DNA of 64,000 nucleotides from Rhizobium sp. Leaf262. GTDB lineage: Bacteria; Pseudomonadota; Alphaproteobacteria; Rhizobiales; Rhizobiaceae. Location of the stretch: assembly GCF_001422245.1 (NCBI RefSeq), contig NZ_LMMM01000021.1, positions 232,747-296,746 of the forward strand. Reading direction: 5' to 3'. Positions 37,366 through 45,576 of the stretch are shown in pieces. The stretch's first letter is position 1. The number at the start of each line of letters is the position of its first letter. The translations under genes were made by a program, and so were the position numbers. The notes beneath the pieces are model-generated. The model was not told the DNA's origin. It ran no database searches and worked only from the letters and a program-made list of their open reading frames with translations.

Positions 37366-37787
37366 GATGTCTCCTCGGTAAAATGCAAAGGGGGAATGCG
37401 CGACACAAGGCCACGCTTCAAACTATCAGGGCGTCCGCGCCAGGGCATCAGCCCATCCGGTGCTGCGGCTAGCAAGCGCGCGCCCGTCGTCAGGTCTGCG
37501 GCATCGTTTTCCGTCAGGCCGCCAAACATGTAGGACCAGCCGTCGGCGCTGCGCATGGCGGCGCTGAGGCCACGCTTGCAATTGGCGAGGCAATTGACGC
37601 TGCGAACGGTCACGCCTTCACTCGCTCCAAGCGCTAACGCAGCCTCCGTCAGAAGTGCGCCGGGGCGGGGGTCTGCATTCGGTTCGGCTTCAGACCGGCA
37701 GCTGCGGCAGACGAAGACCACGACGCCGGGTGCGGTGTCACGGTCCGTCTTTTCGGTCTGGCTGGTCGATGTTGCTGTAATATCCAA
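37362..37787 (-). CDS. DUF1636 family metal-binding protein
   Basis: A small protein with the DUF1636 pattern VFVCRSCR near its start, VRSVNCLANCKRGLSAAM in the middle and GWSYMFGGL after it. The four paired cysteines suggest a thioredoxin-like 2Fe-2S or metal site. It is the first gene behind the cobalamin riboswitch and overlaps cobW, which suggests a role in cobalt handling or corrin synthesis; no activity is established. No ATG fits. The TTG at 37787 (141 residues, GGAA upstream) is my choice, and GTG at 37853 is an alternative. Frames reaching to 37976 enter the riboswitch. Confidence 0.8.
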   Translation of the reverse strand: MDITATSTSQTEKTDRDTAPGVVVFVCRSCRSEAEPNADPRPGALLTEAALALGASEGVTVRSVNCLANCKRGLSAAMRSADGWSYMFGGLTENDAADLTTGARLLAAAPDGLMPWRGRPDSLKRGLVSRIPPLHFTEETS

Positions 37788-37909
37788 GGGTCTGCTTTCC
37801 GCGCCTTCAAAATGCTTCAGGGGTGCGGATATCGAAAACGGAATGCGGGACACGCACAACCATCGTTCGAACAACCGGCTGACCGGAGCACCCCGCCCGG
37901 CAGACGTTT

Positions 37910-38088
37910 TTCCTGAAACGGCAGGTCTCCTGGCTTGCGGCTTCAACACCCTTGCGCTGCCTTCCCGGATTGTCATCCAGTGGCTTTCAGCGCGGGCTCA
38001 CCGCTTACAGTTGCGGGGGCAGCCACGGATTTGTCCGCTCAAGCGAAATGCACCGTGTTCCCTCTTAGCTTTTCCCGTTGCCGGAAAA
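37910..38088 (-). ncRNA. Cobalamin riboswitch
   Basis: Read on the minus strand, the element shows the conserved series: GGGAACACGGTG (38064-38052), GACAAATCCGTGGCTGCCCC, CGCAACTGTAAGCGG, GCCACTGG, CCGGGAAGGC, and the B12 box AGCCAGGAGACCTGCC (37935-37920). It lies upstream of DUF1636-cobW-cobN-cobG-cobH-cobI-cobJ and should switch that series off when adenosylcobalamin is plentiful. The outer ends are approximate. The remaining bases up to the cobO start at 38218 hold the promoters of both directions. Confidence 0.95.
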
Positions 38089-38217
38089 AGACCGTCAGTC
38101 CTTAACCCTTATGCCCTGCGATGCTTTTGTGTCAATGCCGCGCATCATTGCCGCGGCACGCGTTTTGGTTATAGTCGCCGCTTTGAAAAAGCATGAGACC
38201 CGGAAGGACCAGCCGCC

Positions 38218-38835
38218 ATGACCCGCGACATCAGCGACAGCGAAGCCGAACGTCACCGCGCCAAAATGGTCAACCGCAAGGCCGTTCAGGACGCCGAAGT
38301 CTCGGAAAAGACCATCGAAAAAGGTCTGCTGATGATCAACACCGGCCCGGGCAAGGGCAAGTCCACCGCCGCCTTTGGTCTGGCCCTGCGCATGCTGGGC
38401 ACCGGCAGACGCGTTGGCATCGTGCAGTTCATCAAGGGCGCATGGTCCACTGGCGAGCAGGGCGCTCTGGCACTGTTCGGAGATCGGGTGGAATGGCGCA
38501 CCATGGGTGAAGGTTTCACGTGGGACACTCAGGATCTCAAACGCGACGTCGCCGCCGCCACCAAAGCATGGGAAGAGGCAAAGACGCTGATGGCCGATGA
38601 CACCATCGGCCTCGTGGTTCTTGATGAACTCAACATCGCGCTGCGCTATGACTATCTGCCGCTGGAAGAGGTCGTGGAGACCCTGCAGAACCGTCGCCCC
38701 GGCCTGCACGTCATCGTCACCGGCCGCAACGCCAAGCAGCCGCTGATCGATGCCGCCGATATGGTGACGGAGATGACGCTGGTGAAACACCACTTCAAGG
38801 CAGGCGTCAAAGCCCAGTCCGGTATTGAGTTCTGA
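38218..38835 (+). CDS. cobO: Corrinoid adenosyltransferase (CobA/CobO/BtuR type)
   Basis: A 205-residue enzyme transferring adenosine from ATP to cob(I)alamin-type corrinoids. The P-loop NTGPGKGKSTAAFG is at 41-54. VLDELNIALRYDYLPLEEV and VIVTGRNAKQPLIDAADMVTEM are the family blocks. It is divergent from the riboswitch-led operon and is followed after 3 bases by cobQ, the next enzyme in the pathway, so the two form an operon. Confidence 0.96.
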   Translation: MTRDISDSEAERHRAKMVNRKAVQDAEVSEKTIEKGLLMINTGPGKGKSTAAFGLALRMLGTGRRVGIVQFIKGAWSTGEQGALALFGDRVEWRTMGEGFTWDTQDLKRDVAAATKAWEEAKTLMADDTIGLVVLDELNIALRYDYLPLEEVVETLQNRRPGLHVIVTGRNAKQPLIDAADMVTEMTLVKHHFKAGVKAQSGIEF

Positions 38836-38838
38836 TCA

Positions 38839-40296
38839 ATGACAGCACGCGTTTTGATGTTTCAGGGAACCGGCTCCGATGTCGGCAAATCGCTGATGGT
38901 GGCGGGGCTGGCGCGTGCCTTTACCCGGCGCGGGCTGTCCGTCATGCCCTTCAAACCGCAAAACATGTCCAACAATGCCGCCGTGACCGCCGATGGTGGT
39001 GAAATCGGCAGGGCGCAGGCCTTGCAGGCGCGCGCCGCAGGCGTTCCCCTTTCCGTGCATATGAACCCGGTGCTGCTCAAACCCCAGAGCGAAACGGGCG
39101 CACAGGTGGTTGTGCAGGGCAAGGTCATCGGCAATGCCAAGGCGGCGGATTATCAGCACATGAAAGCGGGTTTGATGCCGCGCGTGCTGGAAAGTTTCGA
39201 GCATCTCAAAACCAAGGCAGATCTGGTGCTGGTGGAAGGCGCGGGCAGTGCATCCGAAGTCAATCTCCGCGCCAATGACATTGCCAATATGGGCTTTGCC
39301 CGGGCAGCCGATGCGCCTGTCATCCTCATCGGCGATATCGACCGTGGCGGCGTCATTGCCAGCCTCGTGGGCACGAAGACGGTTCTGGATGCGGATGATG
39401 CGGCCATGATCGAAGGTTTCATCGTCAACCGCTTCAGGGGTGATCCCAGCCTGTTCGATGAGGGGATGCGGATCATCGCAGACAAGACCGGCTGGAACCC
39501 GATTGGCCTGTTGCCGCATTTTGCAGATGCCAGTCGCTTGCCTGCCGAAGATGCGCTGGGGCTTTCGGCACCGGGACAGAGGAAACCGGGTGCCAAAATC
39601 CGCATTGCGGTGCCCATCCTGCCGCATATCTCCAATTTCGATGACCTCGACCCGCTGGAGGCGGAACCGGATGTCGAACTGATCCGGGTGCGCCAAGGGG
39701 ATGTCATCCCGGCAGATTGCGCGCTGGTGCTGCTGTGCGGTTCCAAATCCACGATTGCCGATCTCACCACTTTGAAAAATGCAGGTCTGGATGTGGATAT
39801 CAAAGCGCATCTTCGGCGCGGCGGTTCTGTGCTTGGCCTATGCGGCGGTTACCAGATGCTGGGCAATAGTGTTGCCGACCCTGATGGGATCGAAGGCGCG
39901 CCGGTGACCGTGCAGGGGCTAGGTGTGCTTGACGTCGATACCGTGCTGACCGGCGACAAGAAGCTTGTGTCGGTGACAGGTCGCAGTTTCGACGGCGTAT
40001 GCTTCTCCGGCTATGAAATGCATGTCGGCGTGACAAAAGGGCCAGACGATATCAGACCGTTTTCGACCATCGGCAATCATACAGACGGAGCCATCTCCCC
40101 GGACGGGCGCGCGCTCGGTACCTATATCCACGGCCTTTTTGCAGACGATGCCCAGCGCAGCGCATGGCTTCAACGTCTTGGGGCTGATCGCTCCGTACTG
40201 AATTACGAAGAACAGGTCGATGCTGTGCTGGACGGGCTGGCCGATCATATGGAACGGCACCTCGATCTCGATACGCTGCTGGCTATAGCGCGATAA
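38839..40296 (+). CDS. cobQ: Cobyric acid synthase (adenosylcobyrate synthase)
   Basis: A 485-residue glutamine amidotransferase that amidates the b, d, e and g side chains of adenosylcobyrinate a,c-diamide. The N-terminal ATP-binding domain has [19 protein letters not shown] and [14 protein letters not shown]. The amidotransferase domain has its nucleophile at Cys335 ([11 protein letters not shown]) and the partner histidine in GTYIHGLF. It is translated right after cobO. The 3' end overlaps the convergent cobD gene by 14 bases. Confidence 0.97.
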   Translation: MTARVLMFQGTGSDVGKSLMVAGLARAFTRRGLSVMPFKPQNMSNNAAVTADGGEIGRAQALQARAAGVPLSVHMNPVLLKPQSETGAQVVVQGKVIGNAKAADYQHMKAGLMPRVLESFEHLKTKADLVLVEGAGSASEVNLRANDIANMGFARAADAPVILIGDIDRGGVIASLVGTKTVLDADDAAMIEGFIVNRFRGDPSLFDEGMRIIADKTGWNPIGLLPHFADASRLPAEDALGLSAPGQRKPGAKIRIAVPILPHISNFDDLDPLEAEPDVELIRVRQGDVIPADCALVLLCGSKSTIADLTTLKNAGLDVDIKAHLRRGGSVLGLCGGYQMLGNSVADPDGIEGAPVTVQGLGVLDVDTVLTGDKKLVSVTGRSFDGVCFSGYEMHVGVTKGPDDIRPFSTIGNHTDGAISPDGRALGTYIHGLFADDAQRSAWLQRLGADRSVLNYEEQVDAVLDGLADHMERHLDLDTLLAIAR

Positions 40297-41248
40297 CGAG
40301 TGCGAGGGCCCCAAACAGGCCTATCAGCAACGCGTCCGCAATGCGGGCGAGCTTCAACGCCCGGCGAATATCAGCCGCGATCAAATCCCGCCGTCCGCCT
40401 TCGCCCATGAAGCGGGCCTCGATCATCTGTCCGCCATAGGAACGTGGTCCGGCCAGCGCAAAACCCAGTGCGCCCGCCATTGCCGCTTCCGGCCATCCGG
40501 CATTGGGCGAGCGGTGGTGGCGCGCATCGCGAAACACGGCGCGCATTCCGTTGCGGGGCGAGGCCCCTTTCACAAAACAAGCCGCCAGAATGAAAAGAAA
40601 TCCGGTGAGACGGGAAGCGGGTAGGTTGACCAGATCATCCAGCCGCGCGGATGCCCATCCAAACGCCTCGTGGCGGGGCGAGCGATGGCCGATCATACTG
40701 TCAGCCGTGTTGATGGCCTTATAGCCTGCACCGCCAGCAAGGCCGAGAAGCCCAAGCCACAGCGAAGGCGCGACGATGCCATCGGAAAAATTCTCTGCCA
40801 GGCTCTCAATCGCCGCCCGGCACACTGCTGCCTCGTCCAGTCTTTCAGGATCACGCCCGACGATCATCGACACCGCCTTGCGCCCGCCTTCGATACCGTC
40901 ACGCTCCAGCGCAATGGCTACCGCCTCGACATGCTGTTCCAGACTTTTCTGCGCGGGAAGCGATGCACCGAGAAGCGCGACGATCAGCAAGCCAAGGGGA
41001 AGCAGGAGGAGCCAAGTCTGCAACAGTCCGGCCATCAACGCCGTCAAACCGAAGAAGACGGTCAGAGCCGCGACACCCATCATCTTCCGGCGTGAAAATG
41101 AATCGCTCTCCCGGTTCCATTTTTTGTCCAAGAGCGCGATAAGCGAACCGATCCAGGTCACGGGGTGGCCGATGCGCTTGAACAGCCAATCGGGATAGCC
41201 GACAAGGCGTTCGATCAGCAGGGACAGGAAAGCGAGAGCGAAGAACAT
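40283..41248 (-). CDS. cobD: Adenosylcobinamide-phosphate synthase (CobD/CbiB)
   Basis: A 321-residue integral membrane protein that attaches the aminopropanol arm to cobyric acid. The start [32 protein letters not shown], the central [42 protein letters not shown] and the membrane helices are the CbiB pattern. The ATG at 41248 was chosen because the family starts directly with this hydrophobic segment. The start overlaps that of cobC on the other strand in the shared bases CATG. Confidence 0.94.
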   Translation of the reverse strand: MFFALAFLSLLIERLVGYPDWLFKRIGHPVTWIGSLIALLDKKWNRESDSFSRRKMMGVAALTVFFGLTALMAGLLQTWLLLLPLGLLIVALLGASLPAQKSLEQHVEAVAIALERDGIEGGRKAVSMIVGRDPERLDEAAVCRAAIESLAENFSDGIVAPSLWLGLLGLAGGAGYKAINTADSMIGHRSPRHEAFGWASARLDDLVNLPASRLTGFLFILAACFVKGASPRNGMRAVFRDARHHRSPNAGWPEAAMAGALGFALAGPRSYGGQMIEARFMGEGGRRDLIAADIRRALKLARIADALLIGLFGALALVIAL

Positions 41249-42311
41249 GGGCGAAAGGGTACCAGAAAAAGCGCAGCCAGCGATCCGCCATGGTGGCAAT
41301 CTGGGTCGGGTGCGTCTGCTTTTTCCGAAAGCGCCCGAACCGTGGATCGATCTTTCCACCGGGATCAACCCGCACTCCTACCCGCATTCGCCCATTCCCG
41401 CCAGCGCCTTTGCCCGCCTGCCGGAACCGAGTGCCGTGGAAACGCTGAAAGAGATCGCCGCAACGGCTTTCGGCGCACCATCGGCGGCGCACACCGTAGC
41501 GGCACCGGGAACGCAGATGCTGATGCCGCTGCTTGCGCAGATCGCTGTCGGGCGGGGCGCCAAAAGCTGCGGCGTTCTCTCCCCCGCCTATGCGGAACAC
41601 GCCCGCACCGCCCGCATGGCAGGGCTTTCCGTCACCGAGGTATCCGATATCGAGGCCTTGGCCGCCTTCGATTATGCCGTCGTCATCAACCCCAATAATC
41701 CCGATGGACGCGTGTGGGAGCGGTCAGAAGTGCTCAAACTGGCCGATGCTTTAGGCCAAAAGGGCGGCATGCTTGTGGTGGATGAGGCCTTCATCGAAAC
41801 GGGCTATGCCGAAAGCGTTGCGGATGCAACAACCTCGGATGGCCTCGTCGTCCTGCGCTCCTTCGGCAAGTTTTACGGCATGGCAGGCATCCGCCTCGGC
41901 TTCGCCATCGCCTGTCCCGATATCGCAGAAAGTCTCGAATCGCGGCTGGGACCATGGGCCGTCTCCGGTCCGGCCCTGCATATTGCGAGCGAAGCTTTGG
42001 TGGATCAAGCATGGCGGGATGGGATGAGACTCCGGCTAAAAGAGGATTCCCAAAGGCTAAACGGTCTATTGGAAAAAGTCAGTCTTTCGATTGCTGGTGG
42101 CACCTCGCTGTTCACACTTGTGCGTGATGCGCAGGTGCAGGACCTTTCCATCCACCTGATGCGAAACGGTATTCTGACGCGAACTTTCGATGAGAGACCA
42201 GACGACCTGCGCTTCGGACTTCCGGGGGTGGAAGCTGAATGGATTAGACTGGAAGCGGCTTTGGTGGAATTCCACTCGGCCCCTGGGACCTCCCGTCATC
42301 CTCGGGCTTGA
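41247..42311 (+). CDS. cobC: Threonine-phosphate decarboxylase-like aminotransferase CobC
   Basis: A PLP enzyme of 354 residues in the class I/II aminotransferase fold, which supplies the aminopropanol (phosphate) arm for CobD. The PLP-binding Lys208 is in SFGKFYGMAGIRLGF. Other markers are HGGNLGRVR, DLSTGINPHSYP, NPNNPDGR and the GILTRTFDE region. The last seven residues (TSRHPRA) and the stop codon are supplied by the palindromic repeat that starts at 42294. The same protein is called CobD in Salmonella. Confidence 0.93.
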   Translation: MGERVPEKAQPAIRHGGNLGRVRLLFPKAPEPWIDLSTGINPHSYPHSPIPASAFARLPEPSAVETLKEIAATAFGAPSAAHTVAAPGTQMLMPLLAQIAVGRGAKSCGVLSPAYAEHARTARMAGLSVTEVSDIEALAAFDYAVVINPNNPDGRVWERSEVLKLADALGQKGGMLVVDEAFIETGYAESVADATTSDGLVVLRSFGKFYGMAGIRLGFAIACPDIAESLESRLGPWAVSGPALHIASEALVDQAWRDGMRLRLKEDSQRLNGLLEKVSLSIAGGTSLFTLVRDAQVQDLSIHLMRNGILTRTFDERPDDLRFGLPGVEAEWIRLEAALVEFHSAPGTSRHPRA

Positions 42312-42375
42312 TCTGAGGAACTAACGAATCCCAACGTCAAACGTGGTCAGATCCTCGGGACAAGCCCGAGGATTA
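42294..42375. repeat. Pair of palindromic repeats at the end of cobC
   Basis: Two copies related to the 8052 repeat: GTCATCCTCGGGCTTGATCT at 42295-42314 (degenerate right arm CTGAGGAA) and GATCCTCGGGACAAGCCCGAGGAT at 42350-42373. The first copy is inside the 3' end of cobC and supplies its stop. The pair separates convergent cobC and the fuconate dehydratase gene and may act as a bidirectional transcription stop. Confidence 0.65.
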
Positions 42376-42402
42376 CGTTTGCGGCGAGGGCTTCCGCATT
42401 GT

Positions 42403-43680
42403 TCACCCCTTGAACGTATAAGCCTCAATCGTTTCAGGCTTCATCTCGATCGAGAAACCCGCCATTTTCGGTGGCATATAGGCGGCATCGCGGATGTCGC
42501 ATGGCTCGATGAAATGCTCGTGCAGATGGTCGACATATTCGATCACGCGGCCTTCCTTGGTGCCGGATACGGCCAGATAATCGATCATCGACAGATGCTG
42601 CACATATTCGCAGAGCCCGACGCCACCGGCATGCGGCCAGACGGGCAGGCCGTATTTCGCGGCGATCAGCAGCACGGCCAACACTTCATTGAGACCGCCC
42701 ATGCGGCAGCTATCGATCTGCACCACGTCAATCGCACCTTCGGCGATGAACTGCTTGAACATGATCCGGTTCTGGCACATTTCACCCGTCGCAACCTTGA
42801 CCGAACCAATCGCCTTGCGGATTTTGCGGTGGCCGGCAATGTCATCCGGGCTGGTCGGCTCTTCGATGAAGAAGGGCTTAGCGAAGGCGAGCTTGTTGAC
42901 CCACTCGATGGCCTGATCGACCTCCCAGACTTGGTTGGCATCGATCATCAGATAACGATCGGGGCCAATGACCTCACGGGCGATGGTCAGGCGACGAATA
43001 TCGTCTTCGAGATCACGCCCCACCTTCATCTTCACATGGTTGAAACCGGCATCGATGGCTTCCTGGCACAAACGGCGCAGCTTCTCATCGCCGTACCCCA
43101 GCCAGCCAGCGGACGTCGTATAGCAGGCATAACCCTCGTTTTTGAGGATATCGATGCGCTCTGTCTTGCCGCTCTCGGCCTTTTTGAGGATCGCTAGCGC
43201 CTCGTCGCGTGTCAGAACATCGGTGAGATAACGGTAATCGACGATATCGGCGATCTGCTCCGGGCTCATCTCGGCCACCAGTTGCCACATCGGCTTGCCC
43301 GCCTGTTTCGCCAGCAAATCCCACACGGCATTGACGACGGCACCGGTCGCGAGGTGCATCGCGCCCTTATCCGGCCCGATCCAGCGAAGCTGGCTATCGC
43401 TTGTCAAATGACGCCAGTATTTGCCCGGATTTTCCAGCACCGTGGAAAGATCGGTACCAACGACCAGATGCCGCATCGCTTTGATGGCCATGCAGCAAAT
43501 GTCGTTGCCACGCCCAATGGTGAAGGTCAGGCCATGGCCTTTCAATGCCGCGTCATCGGTATCGAGAATAACGTAAGCCGCCGAATAATCCGGGTCCGGG
43601 TTCATCGCATCCGAGCCATCGAGGCTCTGGGATGTGGGAAAACGCAGATCGAAAACGCGCAGGTCTGTGATTTTGGTCAT
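42403..43680 (-). CDS. L-fuconate dehydratase (enolase superfamily)
   Basis: A 425-residue member of the mandelate-racemase group. The catalytic pair K217-x-K219 (HVKMKV), metal ligands D247 (MIDANQ), E273/E274 region (FIEEP) and E300 (ATGEM), and general acid His350 (WPHAGGVG) are all visible. These positions agree, with an offset of one, with what I recall for the characterised Xanthomonas L-fuconate dehydratase, which turns L-fuconate into 2-keto-3-deoxy-L-fuconate. It is the last gene of the catabolic operon. Confidence 0.9.
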   Translation of the reverse strand: MTKITDLRVFDLRFPTSQSLDGSDAMNPDPDYSAAYVILDTDDAALKGHGLTFTIGRGNDICCMAIKAMRHLVVGTDLSTVLENPGKYWRHLTSDSQLRWIGPDKGAMHLATGAVVNAVWDLLAKQAGKPMWQLVAEMSPEQIADIVDYRYLTDVLTRDEALAILKKAESGKTERIDILKNEGYACYTTSAGWLGYGDEKLRRLCQEAIDAGFNHVKMKVGRDLEDDIRRLTIAREVIGPDRYLMIDANQVWEVDQAIEWVNKLAFAKPFFIEEPTSPDDIAGHRKIRKAIGSVKVATGEMCQNRIMFKQFIAEGAIDVVQIDSCRMGGLNEVLAVLLIAAKYGLPVWPHAGGVGLCEYVQHLSMIDYLAVSGTKEGRVIEYVDHLHEHFIEPCDIRDAAYMPPKMAGFSIEMKPETIEAYTFKG

Positions 43681-43738
43681 GGCCGTTTACTCGCGGTCAG
43701 AGGTCATAAATTCGTTTCGTCAAGCGTGGTCGAAAGGC

Positions 43739-44749
43739 TCACGCCACTTCGACCATGCCCTTGATGACACCAGCCTTGGGATTGGTGAGATCGGCAAAGC
43801 GGGATGGAACATCGGCAAGCACCATGCGGTGGGTAATCAGTGCTTCCGGCACTTTGCCAGCGCGCTGCGCTTCCAACACCGCCCGGAAATCCTCGAGCGT
43901 CGCATTGCGACTTCCCAGCAGCGTGGTTTCGCGCTTGTGGAACTCAGGATCGTTGAAACTGATGTCGCTGGCAACGATGGAGACGAGAACGTAAGAGCCG
44001 CCGTGGCCGACGAAGGAAAAGCCACGCTCCATCGCTTTCGGATTGCCCGTGGCATCGAACACTACGTCAAAGAAATCACCGCCGGTGATCTCCGAAAGCC
44101 TGTCCTTGTCACCCTCACCGAGTTGCACGATGTTAGAGACACCTAGCTGGTCCTTGCAGAAGTCCAGCCGGTCTTCTCGGCTGTCGATCATCGTCACCAC
44201 GCCGCCATTTAGAACCGCAAAGACGGCAACCGCCATGCCAATGGGACCAGCACCGACGATCAGCACCTGCTGACCTTTTCCCACCGACGCGCGACGCACT
44301 GCATGGGCGCCAATGGCCAGAAATTCCGTCATAGCCGCCTGATCGAGAGTGAGACCATCCGCCTTCAGCACGAATTGCTGGGGAACGCTGAGATATTCCA
44401 CCATGCCGCCATCGCGATGAACACCGAGGACGCCGATGTTGCGGCAGCAATTGCTCTTGCCCTTCAAGCAGGCATTGCACTTGCCGCAGGAGATATAGGG
44501 AATGATGGTGACGACATCACCCTTGGCCAAACCGCTGCCTTCAGGTGACTCTTCGACCGTGCCTGACAATTCGTGGCCCATGATGCGCGGATAGGAAAGA
44601 TATGGCTGGTTGCCGGTGAAAATGTGCAAATCCGTACCGCAGACACCGATACGGCGAATGCGCACCAGAACCTCGCCCTCGGCGCGATGTGGCTTTGGCA
44701 ATTCCTTTGCGGAAAGAAGCCCCGGTTTATCACAAAAAATCGCCAGCAT
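43739..44749 (-). CDS. Zinc-dependent alcohol/sugar dehydrogenase
   Basis: A medium-chain dehydrogenase of 336 residues. Catalytic zinc ligands are Cys37 (GVCGTD), His59 and Glu60 (MGHELSG). The structural-zinc cysteines are at 88, 91, 94 and 102 (CGKCNACLKGKSNCC). The nucleotide-binding LIVGAGPIGMA is near 165. The family includes sorbitol, threonine and galactonate dehydrogenases. In this operon it may oxidise 2-keto-3-deoxy-L-fuconate or another intermediate. It begins 3 bases after the amidohydrolase gene. Confidence 0.85.
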   Translation of the reverse strand: MLAIFCDKPGLLSAKELPKPHRAEGEVLVRIRRIGVCGTDLHIFTGNQPYLSYPRIMGHELSGTVEESPEGSGLAKGDVVTIIPYISCGKCNACLKGKSNCCRNIGVLGVHRDGGMVEYLSVPQQFVLKADGLTLDQAAMTEFLAIGAHAVRRASVGKGQQVLIVGAGPIGMAVAVFAVLNGGVVTMIDSREDRLDFCKDQLGVSNIVQLGEGDKDRLSEITGGDFFDVVFDATGNPKAMERGFSFVGHGGSYVLVSIVASDISFNDPEFHKRETTLLGSRNATLEDFRAVLEAQRAGKVPEALITHRMVLADVPSRFADLTNPKAGVIKGMVEVA

Positions 44750-44752
44750 GGA

Positions 44753-45574
44753 TCACCTGTCAGAAAGAGAATAAAAACGCACGGCATTGCCGCCAAAAAT
44801 GGCTTCGTGATGGGGAGCGGGGATGATTTCGCGGCAGAAATCGAGCCACTGCTGATAATCGCCCGCCAAGCGCAGAACTGGCCAGTCGCTGCCGAAGATC
44901 ACACGGTCCGGCCCAAAGAGTTCAAGAATGGTTTCGGCGTAGGGTCGCACCGACTCCGGCTTCTGCTCGCCGCGTTCCGTCAACAGGCCGGAAAGTTTGC
45001 AATGAACATTGCGCAGTTCTGCCAGTGCCGCCATGTCCCCACGCCAGGCGCTATAATGGCCTGTGGCAATCAATGGCTTTGCGCCATGGTCGATGACGAT
45101 GGGAAGGGCAGGATAGCGCTTCGCAAATGTGACGAGATGCGGTAGATGCGGCGGTAGAACCAGCGCATCGAAGACAAGACCATGGTCGATCAAGGCCGCC
45201 ACGGCAGGTTCGAGCGCCGGATCATCGATCCAGCCGATATCCGCGATATCCTGCAACATGGGTCGCACAGCCTTGAAGGCGGGGTGGGCAGCGCGGCGGG
45301 CGATCTGCGCAGGCGCATCCGCTGCTTTCATATCCACCCAACCGACGACGCCTTTGATGAAACCATGCTGATCCGCGAGTCCCAGCATGAAATCGGTATC
45401 AGCAGCCGTCTCCATCGTCTGCACCAGCACCGTTCCGCTCACACCGGCCTTTTCCAGCAAAGGTAAGAGATCATCCGGCAAGAAATCCCGATAGATCGCA
45501 CCCAGGGAAGGCGGCGGCCACTGACCGGCGCGGTCTTCCAAAAGCCAGAAATGCTGATGAGCGTCGATGATCAT
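44753..45574 (-). CDS. Amidohydrolase family lactonase (probable L-fuconolactonase)
   Basis: A 273-residue TIM-barrel hydrolase of the COG3618 amidohydrolase group. The metal motif HxH is at residues 6-8 (IDAHQHFW). IVIDHGAKP and the C-terminal VIFGSDWPVLRLAG supply the other ligands. Known members open sugar lactones such as L-fucono-1,5-lactone or L-rhamnono-lactone. The placement between the aldo/keto reductase (2-base gap) and the dehydrogenase fits the second step of sugar oxidation. Confidence 0.86.
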   Translation of the reverse strand: MIIDAHQHFWLLEDRAGQWPPPSLGAIYRDFLPDDLLPLLEKAGVSGTVLVQTMETAADTDFMLGLADQHGFIKGVVGWVDMKAADAPAQIARRAAHPAFKAVRPMLQDIADIGWIDDPALEPAVAALIDHGLVFDALVLPPHLPHLVTFAKRYPALPIVIDHGAKPLIATGHYSAWRGDMAALAELRNVHCKLSGLLTERGEQKPESVRPYAETILELFGPDRVIFGSDWPVLRLAGDYQQWLDFCREIIPAPHHEAIFGGNAVRFYSLSDR

Positions 45575-45576
45575 GG

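Noticed and set aside
36094-37533. 479-codon frame on the plus strand opposite cobW
   Set aside because: It runs across cobN, cobW and the DUF1636 gene in antisense and encodes no recognisable domain.
38512-38527. parS-like GGTTTCACGTGGGACA in cobO
   Set aside because: Three mismatches, within a conserved coding stretch, and far from parAB.
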